The notes under the pieces were generated by a model. That model searched no databases. It was not told the DNA's origin and worked only from the letters and a program-made list of their open reading frames with translations. From Geobacter sp. (GTDB taxonomy: Bacteria > Desulfobacterota > Desulfuromonadia > Geobacterales > Pseudopelobacteraceae), in NCBI GenBank assembly GCA_003574895.1, contig PJFB01000018.1:1-64000 (forward strand): a stretch of DNA of 64,000 nucleotides. The letters run 5' to 3'. A program made the translations under genes and the position numbers. Below are positions 43,747 through 53,049 of the stretch, one piece after another. How positions within the stretch are numbered: the first letter of the stretch is position 1; each line of letters opens with the position of its first letter.

Positions 43747-44949
43747 ATGAACTCCCCAGCCAGACACAGCATTCCCAGGCTTTTTGATGTAATGAGGCCA
43801 GCGGTGCCCATCCCGCACCATACGCCTGTCAAGGAAGTGGCCGCTATTTTTCAGGACGACCTTTCCCTGCTGACTATCCCGGTTGATGGCGTTTCGGGTT
43901 ATGAGGGGGTGATCAGTCGGCGGGAGTTGTTCTCCCGGCACCTTGCCCGCCAATATGCCATGGAGTTGTACGGCAAGAAAGAAATCAGCCTGCTGATGAA
44001 CACCCGCGCCGTCACCATGACACCTGATTTGGACGTGAGTTCCGCACTTGCGTTGCTGCTTGCGAACGATCCCGCTCTTGATATCGATTCCTTTCCTATC
44101 CTGGTGGACAGCCATTGCATAGGGATTGTGCATGTTGCCGAACTGATGATGGCTATTTCAAAAGCCCAGACCGGGCTGCTCGATACCCTGGAAACGCTCA
44201 GTGCCCGCATCCGCGAGGAGGTGGACAAGGCCCGCCGGATACAGCAGGAACTGCTGCCGCCTTCGACGTTCACTTTTAAAGAGCTTGTCCTGGATGCCCA
44301 GCTGATCAATTCTTCCGAGATCAGCGGTGATTTGTACGATTATTTCGTAATTGATGAGCACCTTCTCGGCGTGATGGTGGGCGACGTGAGCGGGCATGGT
44401 GTGCAATCGGGCATGGTGGCCACTGCCGCCAAGGCCGGCCTCCGCCTGATGCTCGATCTTGGGGCCAAGACCCCGGGGGCGCTGTTGGCCGGAATGAACA
44501 AAGCCGTCATGGCAACCGCATCCAACGCCCTCATGATGACAGCGGTTGTGGCGGTTGTGGACAGGGCGGCGAATACATTGACCCTGGCAAATGCCGGGCA
44601 TAATTACCCATACATTTACCAGGCCGCCCAGAGACGGGTTAGCATGCTGGACAAAACCGGAGGGTTCCCACTCGGATTCGAGGCAGGCAGCGCATATGCG
44701 GAATCAGTCATGGCTTTTTGCCCGGGAGATCGCCTGTTGCTCTATACCGACGGTATCATAGAGGAACGTTGCCCATGCGGTGAAGAGTTCGGGTACGAAC
44801 GCCTGGAGGACTATATGCGGAGTGCGCTGAACGGGCCGCCGGAAGCGTTCAAGCGCGGCTTGGTGAAATTGGTTCAGGATTTTTCGGGATCGGAACATTT
44901 TGAGGATGATGTCACGCTGCTCATAGTTGCCGATGAAACAAAAGGATAA
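43747..44949 (+). CDS. SpoIIE-type PP2C phosphatase with N-terminal CBS-like region
   Basis: About 400 residues from the ATG at 43747; the frame is open 31 codons upstream without support. Residues about 20-140 resemble a pair of CBS modules (VKEVAAIFQDDLSLLTIPV ... DIDSFPILVDS), often nucleotide sensors. A helical linker (RARRIQQELLPP-like: ARRIQQELLPPSTF) leads into a SpoIIE/RsbU phosphatase with GDLYDYF, GDVSGHG, NAGHNYPY and the final LLYTDGIIE and EDDVTLLI. It should dephosphorylate a STAS protein in a partner-switching pathway. The next two genes encode the kinase and the STAS protein. Confidence 0.92.
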   Translation: MNSPARHSIPRLFDVMRPAVPIPHHTPVKEVAAIFQDDLSLLTIPVDGVSGYEGVISRRELFSRHLARQYAMELYGKKEISLLMNTRAVTMTPDLDVSSALALLLANDPALDIDSFPILVDSHCIGIVHVAELMMAISKAQTGLLDTLETLSARIREEVDKARRIQQELLPPSTFTFKELVLDAQLINSSEISGDLYDYFVIDEHLLGVMVGDVSGHGVQSGMVATAAKAGLRLMLDLGAKTPGALLAGMNKAVMATASNALMMTAVVAVVDRAANTLTLANAGHNYPYIYQAAQRRVSMLDKTGGFPLGFEAGSAYAESVMAFCPGDRLLLYTDGIIEERCPCGEEFGYERLEDYMRSALNGPPEAFKRGLVKLVQDFSGSEHFEDDVTLLIVADETKG

Positions 44950-44954
44950 CGGAA

Positions 44955-45581
44955 ATGGCTTATATGAACGCTGCCGGGATGAACGTGCACGGCTTTAGTT
45001 TGGATAGTAGCGGCGCCATAGTCAGCATACCGCGGTTGCCGCTGTCTTTGGACGGGGAAGATGGTGTGTTTGAATGGCGAGTGACATCTCCGGACGACAA
45101 GGAAAAAATCATCGCCCAGCTGGATCGGTTGCTGGAGGGAGGCGACGAGGCCCACGATTTTCTTCGGCAGCGTGCGGCGCTCATGGTGGATGAAATGTTG
45201 GAAAACGCCCTCTATGCCGCTCCTCGGGACGCCAACGGCAAACAACTCTTCCACAAGGGTGCCAAGCGGGCGGTCCTGCCGGGAGAATGCATTACAGTGC
45301 GTTGTGCGTTCAACGGCGAACGGCTTTCCCTGGAGGTTAGCGACAATTGGGGGAGCCTTTCCACCGAGACGGCCCTGCATTTCATCTCCCTGAACCTGGA
45401 TTCCGAAAACATCGAAAGCGACCGTGCCGGACGCGGGCTTTTCTTTATGTGGCACTTTATGGATGATTTCTATGTCAGCGTAAAACCTGGAGAGGAAACT
45501 GCCATTGGAGGCGCCTTGAGTCTATATCCACATTTAAATGAAACAGGAGCGGGAAATTATGGAACAACCATTCAAGATTAA
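44955..45581 (+). CDS. RsbW-like serine kinase / anti-sigma-factor protein (HATPase fold)
   Basis: 208 residues. The HATPase_c fold is shown by VDEMLENALYAAP (N box) and by RAGRGLFFMWHFMDDFYV near the C-terminus (G box). It is longer than RsbW because of an N-terminal 60 residues of unknown role. In partner-switching systems the kinase phosphorylates the STAS protein and binds a sigma factor or other target. The gene starts 6 bases after the phosphatase gene and overlaps the start of the STAS gene. The target is not present in the window. Confidence 0.88.
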   Translation: MAYMNAAGMNVHGFSLDSSGAIVSIPRLPLSLDGEDGVFEWRVTSPDDKEKIIAQLDRLLEGGDEAHDFLRQRAALMVDEMLENALYAAPRDANGKQLFHKGAKRAVLPGECITVRCAFNGERLSLEVSDNWGSLSTETALHFISLNLDSENIESDRAGRGLFFMWHFMDDFYVSVKPGEETAIGGALSLYPHLNETGAGNYGTTIQD

Positions 45582-45864
45582 TGTTTGCAAGTATGTCGGT
45601 GGCGATATCGTTCAGTTTCACGGCAACATCGATGCCGATGCGGATCGGTATTTCGACGATTTTTTCAAGCAGATTTCCAACAATCGTATAGTCATGGATT
45701 TCAGCAATACCGGGCGCATCAATTCAATGGGCATTGCCCTGCTGCTCCGCTCAATCAAGAGAATAAAGACGGAAAAACAGGCCGAAGTCTCGATTAAGGG
45801 ACTGAACCAAATCAATAATATGTTGTTCAGGATGACAGGCATTTTTCAGCTTGCCTCGGAATAG
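45559..45864 (+). CDS. STAS-domain anti-sigma-factor antagonist (RsbV/SpoIIAA-like)
   Basis: 101 residues from the ATG at 45559, which has GGAGCGGG upstream and overlaps the end of the kinase gene. The fold is IVQFHGNIDADADRYFDDFF, IVMDFSNTGRINSMGIALLL: the Ser in RINSMGI is the expected phosphorylation site. It completes the phosphatase-kinase-antagonist set. Confidence 0.9.
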   Translation: MEQPFKINVCKYVGGDIVQFHGNIDADADRYFDDFFKQISNNRIVMDFSNTGRINSMGIALLLRSIKRIKTEKQAEVSIKGLNQINNMLFRMTGIFQLASE

Positions 45865-45876
45865 GATCGGTTTGAA

Positions 45877-46089
45877 GTGAGAATCCGGATGAATTGCCTT
45901 GAACAAATCTTACGGCCCATTGATTATTCCGGGCTTGACGTGCAGATAGAAAAATTCAGGAGATTGGCCGAGGAATACAAGCAGAATAACGTGGCTTATT
46001 ACGGCGAATATCTGTCCAGCATACTTTTTGGAGAAGACGATGTGAAGACCGGGGACGCCAAACGGTTACCGGACCATAAGCTTCGCTGA
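45877..46089 (+). CDS. Small helical protein at the end of the partner-switching operon
   Basis: Up to 70 residues from GTG at 45877 (a later ATG at 45889 is possible; the ribosome site is weak for both). Helical, charged, with IEKFRRLAEEYKQNN and AYYGEYLSSILFGEDD. It follows the STAS gene by 12 bases in the same direction. No family recognised. Confidence 0.5.
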   Translation: MRIRMNCLEQILRPIDYSGLDVQIEKFRRLAEEYKQNNVAYYGEYLSSILFGEDDVKTGDAKRLPDHKLR

Positions 46090-46131
46090 GTTCAGATCCT
46101 TCCTGTCCTTCGGGGTGCGCTATCGGGTCGG

Positions 46132-47871
46132 TTACAGTCGCAACTTGCCGAGCCAATCGGCGGTGACATTCTCCCGGTAGTCAACCGAGGTCTCAAGGCC
46201 AACGATCTCCGCAAAAGACTGGATCACGCTTCCCCTCTCCGTCACCTGGGCGTCGTAGTCAATAAAACGCACCGATGCCGCACGGCTACTCCACAACGAA
46301 GCGCGGCTTTCGTAATCCAGGAGCCACGAATCATGCCTCAGATTGGTCATCGAATCAGGGTCCCCGCTGCAGACGAAGCCCAGATGGCGGAGCGTCAGTT
46401 CATACGAAGCCAGGAAATCCGAGGGGTTTCGCCGGTACATCACGACATCGACATCACGGCCGGCGAACAACTCGAACAGCGCATCAAGTTCGGATACTTC
46501 CCTCACCAGGGAAAGCGCCTCGTTCGAGTAGATGATTCTCGGCACATTTGATTCCACCTGGGCCCGCACGGTTTTGAACACATCCTGTCTGAGTCGCGGC
46601 CAGTCAGCCTCATCGAGCCCCAACAACACTTTTTGCATCTCCGATCGATGAATCTCCTGTTGAATCGACTCGCGCAGGCAGTACAACGACAGTTCGAGGT
46701 GCATGTTTTCAAGAAACATCCCCACGGGAAAGGCCGGCGCCCCGACCGTCTCACGGAGAAATTTCTGGATCGACTTTGTTCCTGTCTTGAAATGTCCGAT
46801 ATGGAGCAGGATGCGCCCGTTGGTCACAGTGGAATCCTTGCCGGAAAATTTGAGCGACCTTTTCAGGGCAAACAACTGCTCCGCCTTGTCCATGCGATTT
46901 TTCAGTTTTGCGGCATGAAGTTCGTGCTTCATGGCCTCATGCTGTTTGTGTAATTCCATGTTTTGAGCAAAAACATCATGATTGTAAAGGCTTGCGCTTA
47001 ATTCGCAGGGATGGGGCATGGCAACGAAATTGCCAAGGAATGTCGGATTGATCTCCGGCCTCTCAAACTCCTTACCTCTGATTTCTACGTACTCTTTATG
47101 CAGCTCTTCATATTTTTCAATTGACCCCTGATTGGTCATTACACCACCGTGAACCTGATGGAACGTGGCTTCACCCAACAGTATGACGGGAAAAATCTCC
47201 GGAAGCGCGCATGCCCGCACCCATGTGTCGAGATTGACCAGTCCTCCTCCCGTTTCCTGAAAGCGCTCATCAAATCCGCCCAGCTCCGCCCAGAGCGCCC
47301 TTGACATGAAAAGACCGTTGCTTTCACAGATATTATCGAACCAGGTTGGTCCGGATGATTCATCGAACACAGAAATATCAAAAAGCTTGTAGCCGTTCCT
47401 CTGCCATTGAATGCTATCGAGAAGCATGTCTTCGGCAGCGGCGTTATATCCATCCTGAGTGATACTCTCCCGTTGCAGCTTTGGCCCCAGATACCTGCCG
47501 CGACTGCCGACAATCGTTCGAGGAGAAAGGTTCAGCGCTTCCCTGGCCCGGAATAAAAGGCCGGGAGAAGCTAATCTTGCGCCATCTATAAATACCCCGA
47601 CATGTTTTCCGGTCGATAGATTCAGCCCCAGGTTTATTGCTCGAACAGGGGATCGGGAGGGATTTTCAACGCGATATGCCTGAAGATCGATTCCAAGATT
47701 CCTGAACGCGCTGAAATCCGGTAATCGGCTTGAACCGTTATCGATAATGATGATTTCATACTCATCTTTGTTTATTCCCAGTTGAAAGTGCGGGGATAGC
47801 GAATAGATGGTACGGGGCAGTTCACGTTCGATATTCCAGCTTACAATGACTATGGAGAGGCGTGGTTTCAT
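46132..47871 (-). CDS. Glycosyltransferase family 2 / sulfotransferase fusion
   Basis: 579 residues. Residues about 5-240 form a GT2 domain: SIVIVSWNIERELPRTI, IIIIDNGSS, and GVFIDGARLASPG as the DXD-like site. A linker with coiled-coil character (about 300-345) separates it from a C-terminal sulfotransferase-like domain, which starts with ILLHIGHFKTGTKSIQKFL, the 5'-phosphosulfate loop type, and later MYRRNPSDFLASYEL. This could add a sugar and a sulfate to one target. The gene's ATG overlaps the stop of the upstream methyltransferase gene (ATGA). Confidence 0.85.
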   Translation of the reverse strand: MKPRLSIVIVSWNIERELPRTIYSLSPHFQLGINKDEYEIIIIDNGSSRLPDFSAFRNLGIDLQAYRVENPSRSPVRAINLGLNLSTGKHVGVFIDGARLASPGLLFRAREALNLSPRTIVGSRGRYLGPKLQRESITQDGYNAAAEDMLLDSIQWQRNGYKLFDISVFDESSGPTWFDNICESNGLFMSRALWAELGGFDERFQETGGGLVNLDTWVRACALPEIFPVILLGEATFHQVHGGVMTNQGSIEKYEELHKEYVEIRGKEFERPEINPTFLGNFVAMPHPCELSASLYNHDVFAQNMELHKQHEAMKHELHAAKLKNRMDKAEQLFALKRSLKFSGKDSTVTNGRILLHIGHFKTGTKSIQKFLRETVGAPAFPVGMFLENMHLELSLYCLRESIQQEIHRSEMQKVLLGLDEADWPRLRQDVFKTVRAQVESNVPRIIYSNEALSLVREVSELDALFELFAGRDVDVVMYRRNPSDFLASYELTLRHLGFVCSGDPDSMTNLRHDSWLLDYESRASLWSSRAASVRFIDYDAQVTERGSVIQSFAEIVGLETSVDYRENVTADWLGKLRL

Positions 47872-49241
47872 AAGAATTGAGCTATCTTTCTTGGCAGGCT
47901 GTCTTTGTAAAAGGTTTTTACCGGTTCGATATCTTCCGGCGAGCCGGCATGGTCGCGAAGAGCTTTAACCCGAGACAGCACCTGCGCTATAACCGGGTCG
48001 TTCGGATGAAGAGCCCCTTTGCGCTGAATCACCTCCGGTGGCGGGTCGGCCGGCTTCTGCCACCGGTTGAGAATATAATCGAATCCATTGGCAAGGAGTT
48101 TATTCCGGGAGTCCGCTCCGCATACTATGAGCGTCCCGGCCGGGAATGTGTTCACCGGAATCAGTGTAAGATCGGGGCGGATGTCCCTCAATATCGGGAC
48201 AATTTTCCACACATCACCGGTCCATACCGTGGTTTCGCGCTCCCGATGGGCCTGCACGGGGTGATTGGGATAGATATCGTCCAGAACAATAATTGTCCCT
48301 GGGTGGCTTATAGCCTCAATGTTGATGAAATCCTTGATAACATTCTCAATAAGGTGCATGCCATCGATGTAGACGAGGTCCAGCACTCCTTCATAGGGCT
48401 CGTGCCGTTTCTCAAAAAAATAATCGTCGCTGGTCGTGGTGATGATTTTTTCACGCAGCGGCTCATCATGGGGCATATATGGAGAGGGGTCGATGCCTAT
48501 GGCTGGACATTTTGCAAGCTGAAGACTTGATCCCATAAACACGCCGATCTCCAAATAAAAGCGTGGTTCCAAAACAGCATGAATTCGCTGGAGAAATTCT
48601 ATGTTGGGTTCAACCCCCTTCATCACCTCATAGGTGGAATCCGGGTGTGGCAAAAAGTCCTCATACTCTTCCACAATTGGTAGTGCTTCCCCAAGTGCAG
48701 ATGGTTGCCATGCCTTTGAACGAAAGACCCCCACAACGTTGTGAAATGGACCACGCTCATCGAGCCATGATTCCACAAGCTGAATGTCGGCGTATCTGGC
48801 CAGCGATTGGCAGCTGTCGGGCAAAAAACGGTAACAGTCTACCGGGTATCTGTGGATGGCTCCCGATGATGGCGCGATAAGAACGATAACCCCTTCCGGG
48901 CTGCAAACTCGGACCATCTCCTTGAAGAGTAACCAGAAAAAGTCACAATGCTCAAACGTCTGACCGGAGATGACAACATCAAAGCTGCCATCATGGAACT
49001 GAAGCTTGTACGGATCTGTTTGGATAGTACTGAGCCTTAAATCAGGTGCAATATCCGTTGTGACATACTCACTGACGATGGAATTTTTCGTGAGAGAGGC
49101 AAACAGTGGCCGGTATGAACCATTGATCTCGGCGCCACCCACATCAAGCACCTTGAGAGGCGCGCGTCTTGAAAGCACCTTGTCCGGTAGAATGTGCCTC
49201 TTGATGCAAGCTTCCATGTTGTCGAGTGAGGACTGGTGCAT
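47868..49241 (-). CDS. Double methyltransferase fusion protein
   Basis: 457 residues. First domain (about 25-190): class I SAM methyltransferase with LKVLDVGGAEINGSYRPL, DVVISGQTFEHCDF and MVRVCSPEGVIVLIAP. Second domain (about 215-400): another SAM-type fold with YLEIGVFMGSSLQLA, LDLVYIDGMHLIENVIKDF and IIVLDDIYPNH, like CmcI/methyltransferase-24 families. Both SAM loops are recognisable. It may methylate sugars of a surface glycan. It lies upstream of the GT2-sulfotransferase gene and is co-transcribed with it, away from the GLUG protein genes. Confidence 0.82.
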   Translation of the reverse strand: MHQSSLDNMEACIKRHILPDKVLSRRAPLKVLDVGGAEINGSYRPLFASLTKNSIVSEYVTTDIAPDLRLSTIQTDPYKLQFHDGSFDVVISGQTFEHCDFFWLLFKEMVRVCSPEGVIVLIAPSSGAIHRYPVDCYRFLPDSCQSLARYADIQLVESWLDERGPFHNVVGVFRSKAWQPSALGEALPIVEEYEDFLPHPDSTYEVMKGVEPNIEFLQRIHAVLEPRFYLEIGVFMGSSLQLAKCPAIGIDPSPYMPHDEPLREKIITTTSDDYFFEKRHEPYEGVLDLVYIDGMHLIENVIKDFINIEAISHPGTIIVLDDIYPNHPVQAHRERETTVWTGDVWKIVPILRDIRPDLTLIPVNTFPAGTLIVCGADSRNKLLANGFDYILNRWQKPADPPPEVIQRKGALHPNDPVIAQVLSRVKALRDHAGSPEDIEPVKTFYKDSLPRKIAQFL

Positions 49242-49362
49242 GAGTTGGATTTTTCCTTGCCGATAGGGTTGGAGTTAACAGGCGGTTGGTGCTTGGAAAC
49301 CCGAGACAACCCGGGAATTTTACAGTTTTTTGAAGGGCGCGCAACCAAAATTGAAAGCGTTA

Positions 49363-49390
49363 TTGATTTATGCGTAACTTCTTGTATAGA
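49363..49390 (+). promoter_or_regulatory. Possible sigma-70 promoter of the first GLUG gene
   Basis: TTGATT (49363-49368) and TATAGA (49385-49390) are 16 bases apart, about 80 bases upstream of the GLUG protein gene. One mismatch in the -10 and two in the -35 from consensus. Confidence 0.4.
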
Positions 49391-49468
49391 GTTGCATGAA
49401 CATATGCTAATCGGTGCTCTGAAATCAATGGGGCACTGACATTACGAAAGATCAACAAGGAGTACATC

Positions 49469-52400
49469 ATGAATATCCGGACAACCAAAGGATGTATTCA
49501 CTGGTTGGCTGTAATCACGATGTTGTCTTGCGCGATGTATGCTCAAGCTGCCAATAAAGACTTTGTCGTCGCACCGAATGGCGGAGACATCTCCGGGGCG
49601 GCTCTCTCGGCACAATTGGCACAAGGCAACGTGACACTACAAAGCAGCCAGGGTGCGAACTCAGGATCGGGCAATCTGATCATCAATGATATCGTGACCT
49701 GGAGCGCCAACTCCACGCTGACCCTGGTAGCTTCGAATAACGTCATCATCAACACAAATATCTCTGCCAGCGGCAGCACGGCCGGACTGGTTATCAGCCC
49801 GGCCACGGCAAACGGTGGCGAATCGCCCAATTCAACGGGGGTATATGGTCTCAACGGCGCGGCCATTACCCTGTCCGGTAACACTCCGAGCCTGATTATC
49901 GCAGGTAGTCCTTATGTCGTAATCAACAGCCTTGGCGCGGCAACGGATGCGAAGACCCCGCCGGCTTCGCCAACGCTGCAAGGGATGGCGGCAACGGTAA
50001 ACCTTGCGAATAATTTCGCGCTTGGCAACGATATCGATGCCACGGTTACTTCAACATGGAACTCCGGCGCAGGATTTACGCCGATCGGTGAGCGCGGCGA
50101 TGATCCACTTGCCCCTCCTCCCAATCCATTCACCGGAAGGTTCGACGGATTGGGCCATACCATCGGCAAGCTGACAATTCAATTGCCAAGCAAGAAGCTT
50201 GGTGTTGGCTTGTATGGAGTCACCGGCAACGGCTCGGTGGTCCGGAACGTGAGGTTGGTTGACGCAACTGTTGCCGGAAATCATCGCGTCGGCGGACTGG
50301 TGGGGGAAAACAATGGGGTGGTCAATCAATGCTCCGCAAAGAGCATCGTGACCGGCGTCAATAATACTGCCTGTCTGGTGGGTTACAACACCGCATCAGG
50401 TGTCGTCAGCAATAGTTACTCCGCAGGCGCCGTGAGCACAAGCAAGGGCGGCCTGAATGTTGGCGCTTTGGTGGGGGCCAACTCGGGAGTTATCCGCAAT
50501 TGTTATGCAACAGGCTCGGTGAGCGGTAATGGCAACAATGTCGGAGGCCTGGTGGGCTCTAACGGGGACGTGCTCAACACGGGACCGAGACAAATCCTGA
50601 ATTGCTACGCCACGGGGGTTGTTGCCGGCTCATCGGCTATCGGTGGACTGGTGGGAGCTAACAGCGGTGGCACAACCAACAACAGTTACTGGAACACCGG
50701 AACATCCGGCAAGACAGCATCTGCCGGTGGTACAGGGCTTACCACCGCCCAGATGCGGACCAAGGCCAGTTTTACCGGCTTCGATTTTCCCGGAACCTGG
50801 ATCATTGTGGAGGGAATGACCTTCCCTTTGCTTGCGTTCGAAAATTCCACCACGATTTACAATCCGTTCCAGTTGCAATTGATGGCAGCGAATCTGAGCG
50901 CGAACTATACGCTTGGCGCCGACATCGACGCCTCGGCTACACGTACCGGCACGAGTATCTGGGGCAGCAGCGGCTTTGCCCCGATAGGCAATGCAATCAC
51001 ACCCTTCACCGGCAACTTGGACGGCAATGGTCACACCATCAGTAGCCTCATGATCAACATGCAAAATAGCGACAACGTCGGCTTGTTCGGCTACACCAGC
51101 GCGAATGCTGCCATCAATAATGTCGGCATGAGCAACAGCGCAGTGACCGGACGGAACAGCGTGGGCGCACTGGCAGGATATAACGGTGGGAACATCAGCA
51201 ACTGTTACGCTGAATCGGCCAATATCACGGGTACAGACAGCACCACCAGTAGCGGTAGCGGCGGGCTGGTGGGCACCAATGGCGGCACGATCGGCAGCTG
51301 CCATACCACTGGCAGCGTGACCGGTATCGACGATGTCGGAGGGCTCGTCGGAGTCAACAGCGGACAGGTCACTGGTAGTAATTCGCTGGCAACCGTGGCC
51401 AATGCCACGGGTCAGGCCGGTGGTCTGGTCGGGACAAACGAACAGGGGGGAAGCATCAGCGCCAGCTACGCCAGTGGGGTCGTGGGCGATGTCGGCATTT
51501 CAGGAGAGATGGGCGGGCTGGTGGGGCTCAACAGCGGCAGCATCAGTTACAGCAATGCGCTGGGCAGGGTAGACTGCGGGGACAATTCATCCGGCGGCGG
51601 TCTGGTGGGTAATAACGGTGGCACCATAAGTAACAGCTACGCCACGGGGGGCGTCAGCGGGACAGGCACCAGTGTCGGTGCTCTTGTCGGGATTAATGCA
51701 CAGGGCGCCACCATCGCCACCACCTATGCAACAGGCAGCGTTGTTGGCCAGACAAATGTCGGTGGGCTGGTGGGGAACAACAACGGGACGATTTCTAACG
51801 GCTACTGGAACAGCAGTCTGAACCAGACCGGGATTGGCGCAGGCACTAATACCGGCGCGACAGGGCTGACAGCTACGCAGATGCTGGTTTCATCGAATTT
51901 CAGTAATTTCACGATCACCACTAAACCGGGCACGCAGGGCTGGGTCGTCGTCAATACCGACGGCAGCCTGCAAACCTCGGCCAGCACTGCGACAGCCGCG
52001 ACCTCGCCGCTATTGGCAACCGAGTATTCGACAGTAATCGACAATGCGCATCAGTTGCAACTGATGTTGATGAACCTCGGGGCTGACTATAGCTTGATAT
52101 CGGATCTGGACGCTTCCGGCACCGGCAACGGCAGGGAGGTTTGGGGACCTTTGGGGTTTGTCCCGATCAGGATCGGAAACACCAACAGACCGTTTACCGG
52201 CATTTTCGATGGACAACAGCACTCCATCCGCAGGCTCACCATCAATCGGTGGGACGATAATGTCGGCCTGTTCGGGTACACGAATAACGCCACAATACGC
52301 AACGTCGGGCTGACCAGCAGCAGAATTAGCGGGAACAACAACGTCGGAGCGCTGGTGGGATATAACAACAACAGCACGGTCAGCACCAGTTTCGCCAATG

Positions 52401-53002
52401 CCCATGTCAGCGGTGTCACGAACCCGGACAAGGATGGTTTTGGAGACGCCATCGGCGGGCTAGTCGGTTACAACCGCGGGAATATCGATCACAGCTATGC
52501 AGAAGGGATCTCTTATGGGCTGACTCGTATCGGTGGGCTGGTAGGCAACAACTCCGGCACAATCAACTCCAGCGCTGCCAGAACCAATGTAAACGCGAGA
52601 GCAGCTTTGACAGGAGCCAATTCCGGCGGTTTGGTCGGATACAACAGCGGCCAGATCAGCAACAGCTATACCTCAGGAAACGTAATATCAAAAAAAGGCT
52701 TGGGCGGGCTCGTGGGAACAAACTCAAACGGCACTATCAGCACCAGTTATGCGAGAACCGGTCTTTTATCCAGTCCTTCGACAAAAGATATCGGCGGTCT
52801 TGCGGGGATTAATTCCGGCACTATCAACAACAGTTACTGGGATACCACAACTTCCGGACAACCTGGCAGCGCCGGCGGCACTGGTCTTACAGACTCGCAG
52901 ATGATGCAGCAAACCAGCTTCTCCGGCTGGGATTTCACCGATATCTGGGAGATGCAGACCTATCCGGCGTTACGCAACATGCCGGCAGGATATACGCCCT
53001 GA
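49469..53002 (+). CDS. Large exported GLUG-repeat surface protein (copy 1)
   Basis: 1177 residues. Signal peptide (about 1-28, ending YAQAA). The next 90 residues (FVVAPNGGDISGAALSAQL and NVIINTNISASGSTAGL) look like the start of a filamentous-hemagglutinin-type beta-helix. Then come many GLUG-type units such as GGLVGENNGVVNQC and GALVGANSGVIRNCYATGSV, in clusters separated by spacer modules (QLQLMAANLSANYTLGADID and PFTGNLDGNGHTI). GLUG repeats occur in cell-surface and adhesin-like proteins. No C-terminal anchor or beta-barrel is seen, and no partner secretion gene lies in the window. AAGGAG precedes the ATG. Confidence 0.88.
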   Translation: MNIRTTKGCIHWLAVITMLSCAMYAQAANKDFVVAPNGGDISGAALSAQLAQGNVTLQSSQGANSGSGNLIINDIVTWSANSTLTLVASNNVIINTNISASGSTAGLVISPATANGGESPNSTGVYGLNGAAITLSGNTPSLIIAGSPYVVINSLGAATDAKTPPASPTLQGMAATVNLANNFALGNDIDATVTSTWNSGAGFTPIGERGDDPLAPPPNPFTGRFDGLGHTIGKLTIQLPSKKLGVGLYGVTGNGSVVRNVRLVDATVAGNHRVGGLVGENNGVVNQCSAKSIVTGVNNTACLVGYNTASGVVSNSYSAGAVSTSKGGLNVGALVGANSGVIRNCYATGSVSGNGNNVGGLVGSNGDVLNTGPRQILNCYATGVVAGSSAIGGLVGANSGGTTNNSYWNTGTSGKTASAGGTGLTTAQMRTKASFTGFDFPGTWIIVEGMTFPLLAFENSTTIYNPFQLQLMAANLSANYTLGADIDASATRTGTSIWGSSGFAPIGNAITPFTGNLDGNGHTISSLMINMQNSDNVGLFGYTSANAAINNVGMSNSAVTGRNSVGALAGYNGGNISNCYAESANITGTDSTTSSGSGGLVGTNGGTIGSCHTTGSVTGIDDVGGLVGVNSGQVTGSNSLATVANATGQAGGLVGTNEQGGSISASYASGVVGDVGISGEMGGLVGLNSGSISYSNALGRVDCGDNSSGGGLVGNNGGTISNSYATGGVSGTGTSVGALVGINAQGATIATTYATGSVVGQTNVGGLVGNNNGTISNGYWNSSLNQTGIGAGTNTGATGLTATQMLVSSNFSNFTITTKPGTQGWVVVNTDGSLQTSASTATAATSPLLATEYSTVIDNAHQLQLMLMNLGADYSLISDLDASGTGNGREVWGPLGFVPIRIGNTNRPFTGIFDGQQHSIRRLTINRWDDNVGLFGYTNNATIRNVGLTSSRISGNNNVGALVGYNNNSTVSTSFANAHVSGVTNPDKDGFGDAIGGLVGYNRGNIDHSYAEGISYGLTRIGGLVGNNSGTINSSAARTNVNARAALTGANSGGLVGYNSGQISNSYTSGNVISKKGLGGLVGTNSNGTISTSYARTGLLSSPSTKDIGGLAGINSGTINNSYWDTTTSGQPGSAGGTGLTDSQMMQQTSFSGWDFTDIWEMQTYPALRNMPAGYTP

Positions 53003-53049
53003 GCATACAACGGCCAGATAATTCACAAGACTATCGCAAAGGGGAAATC

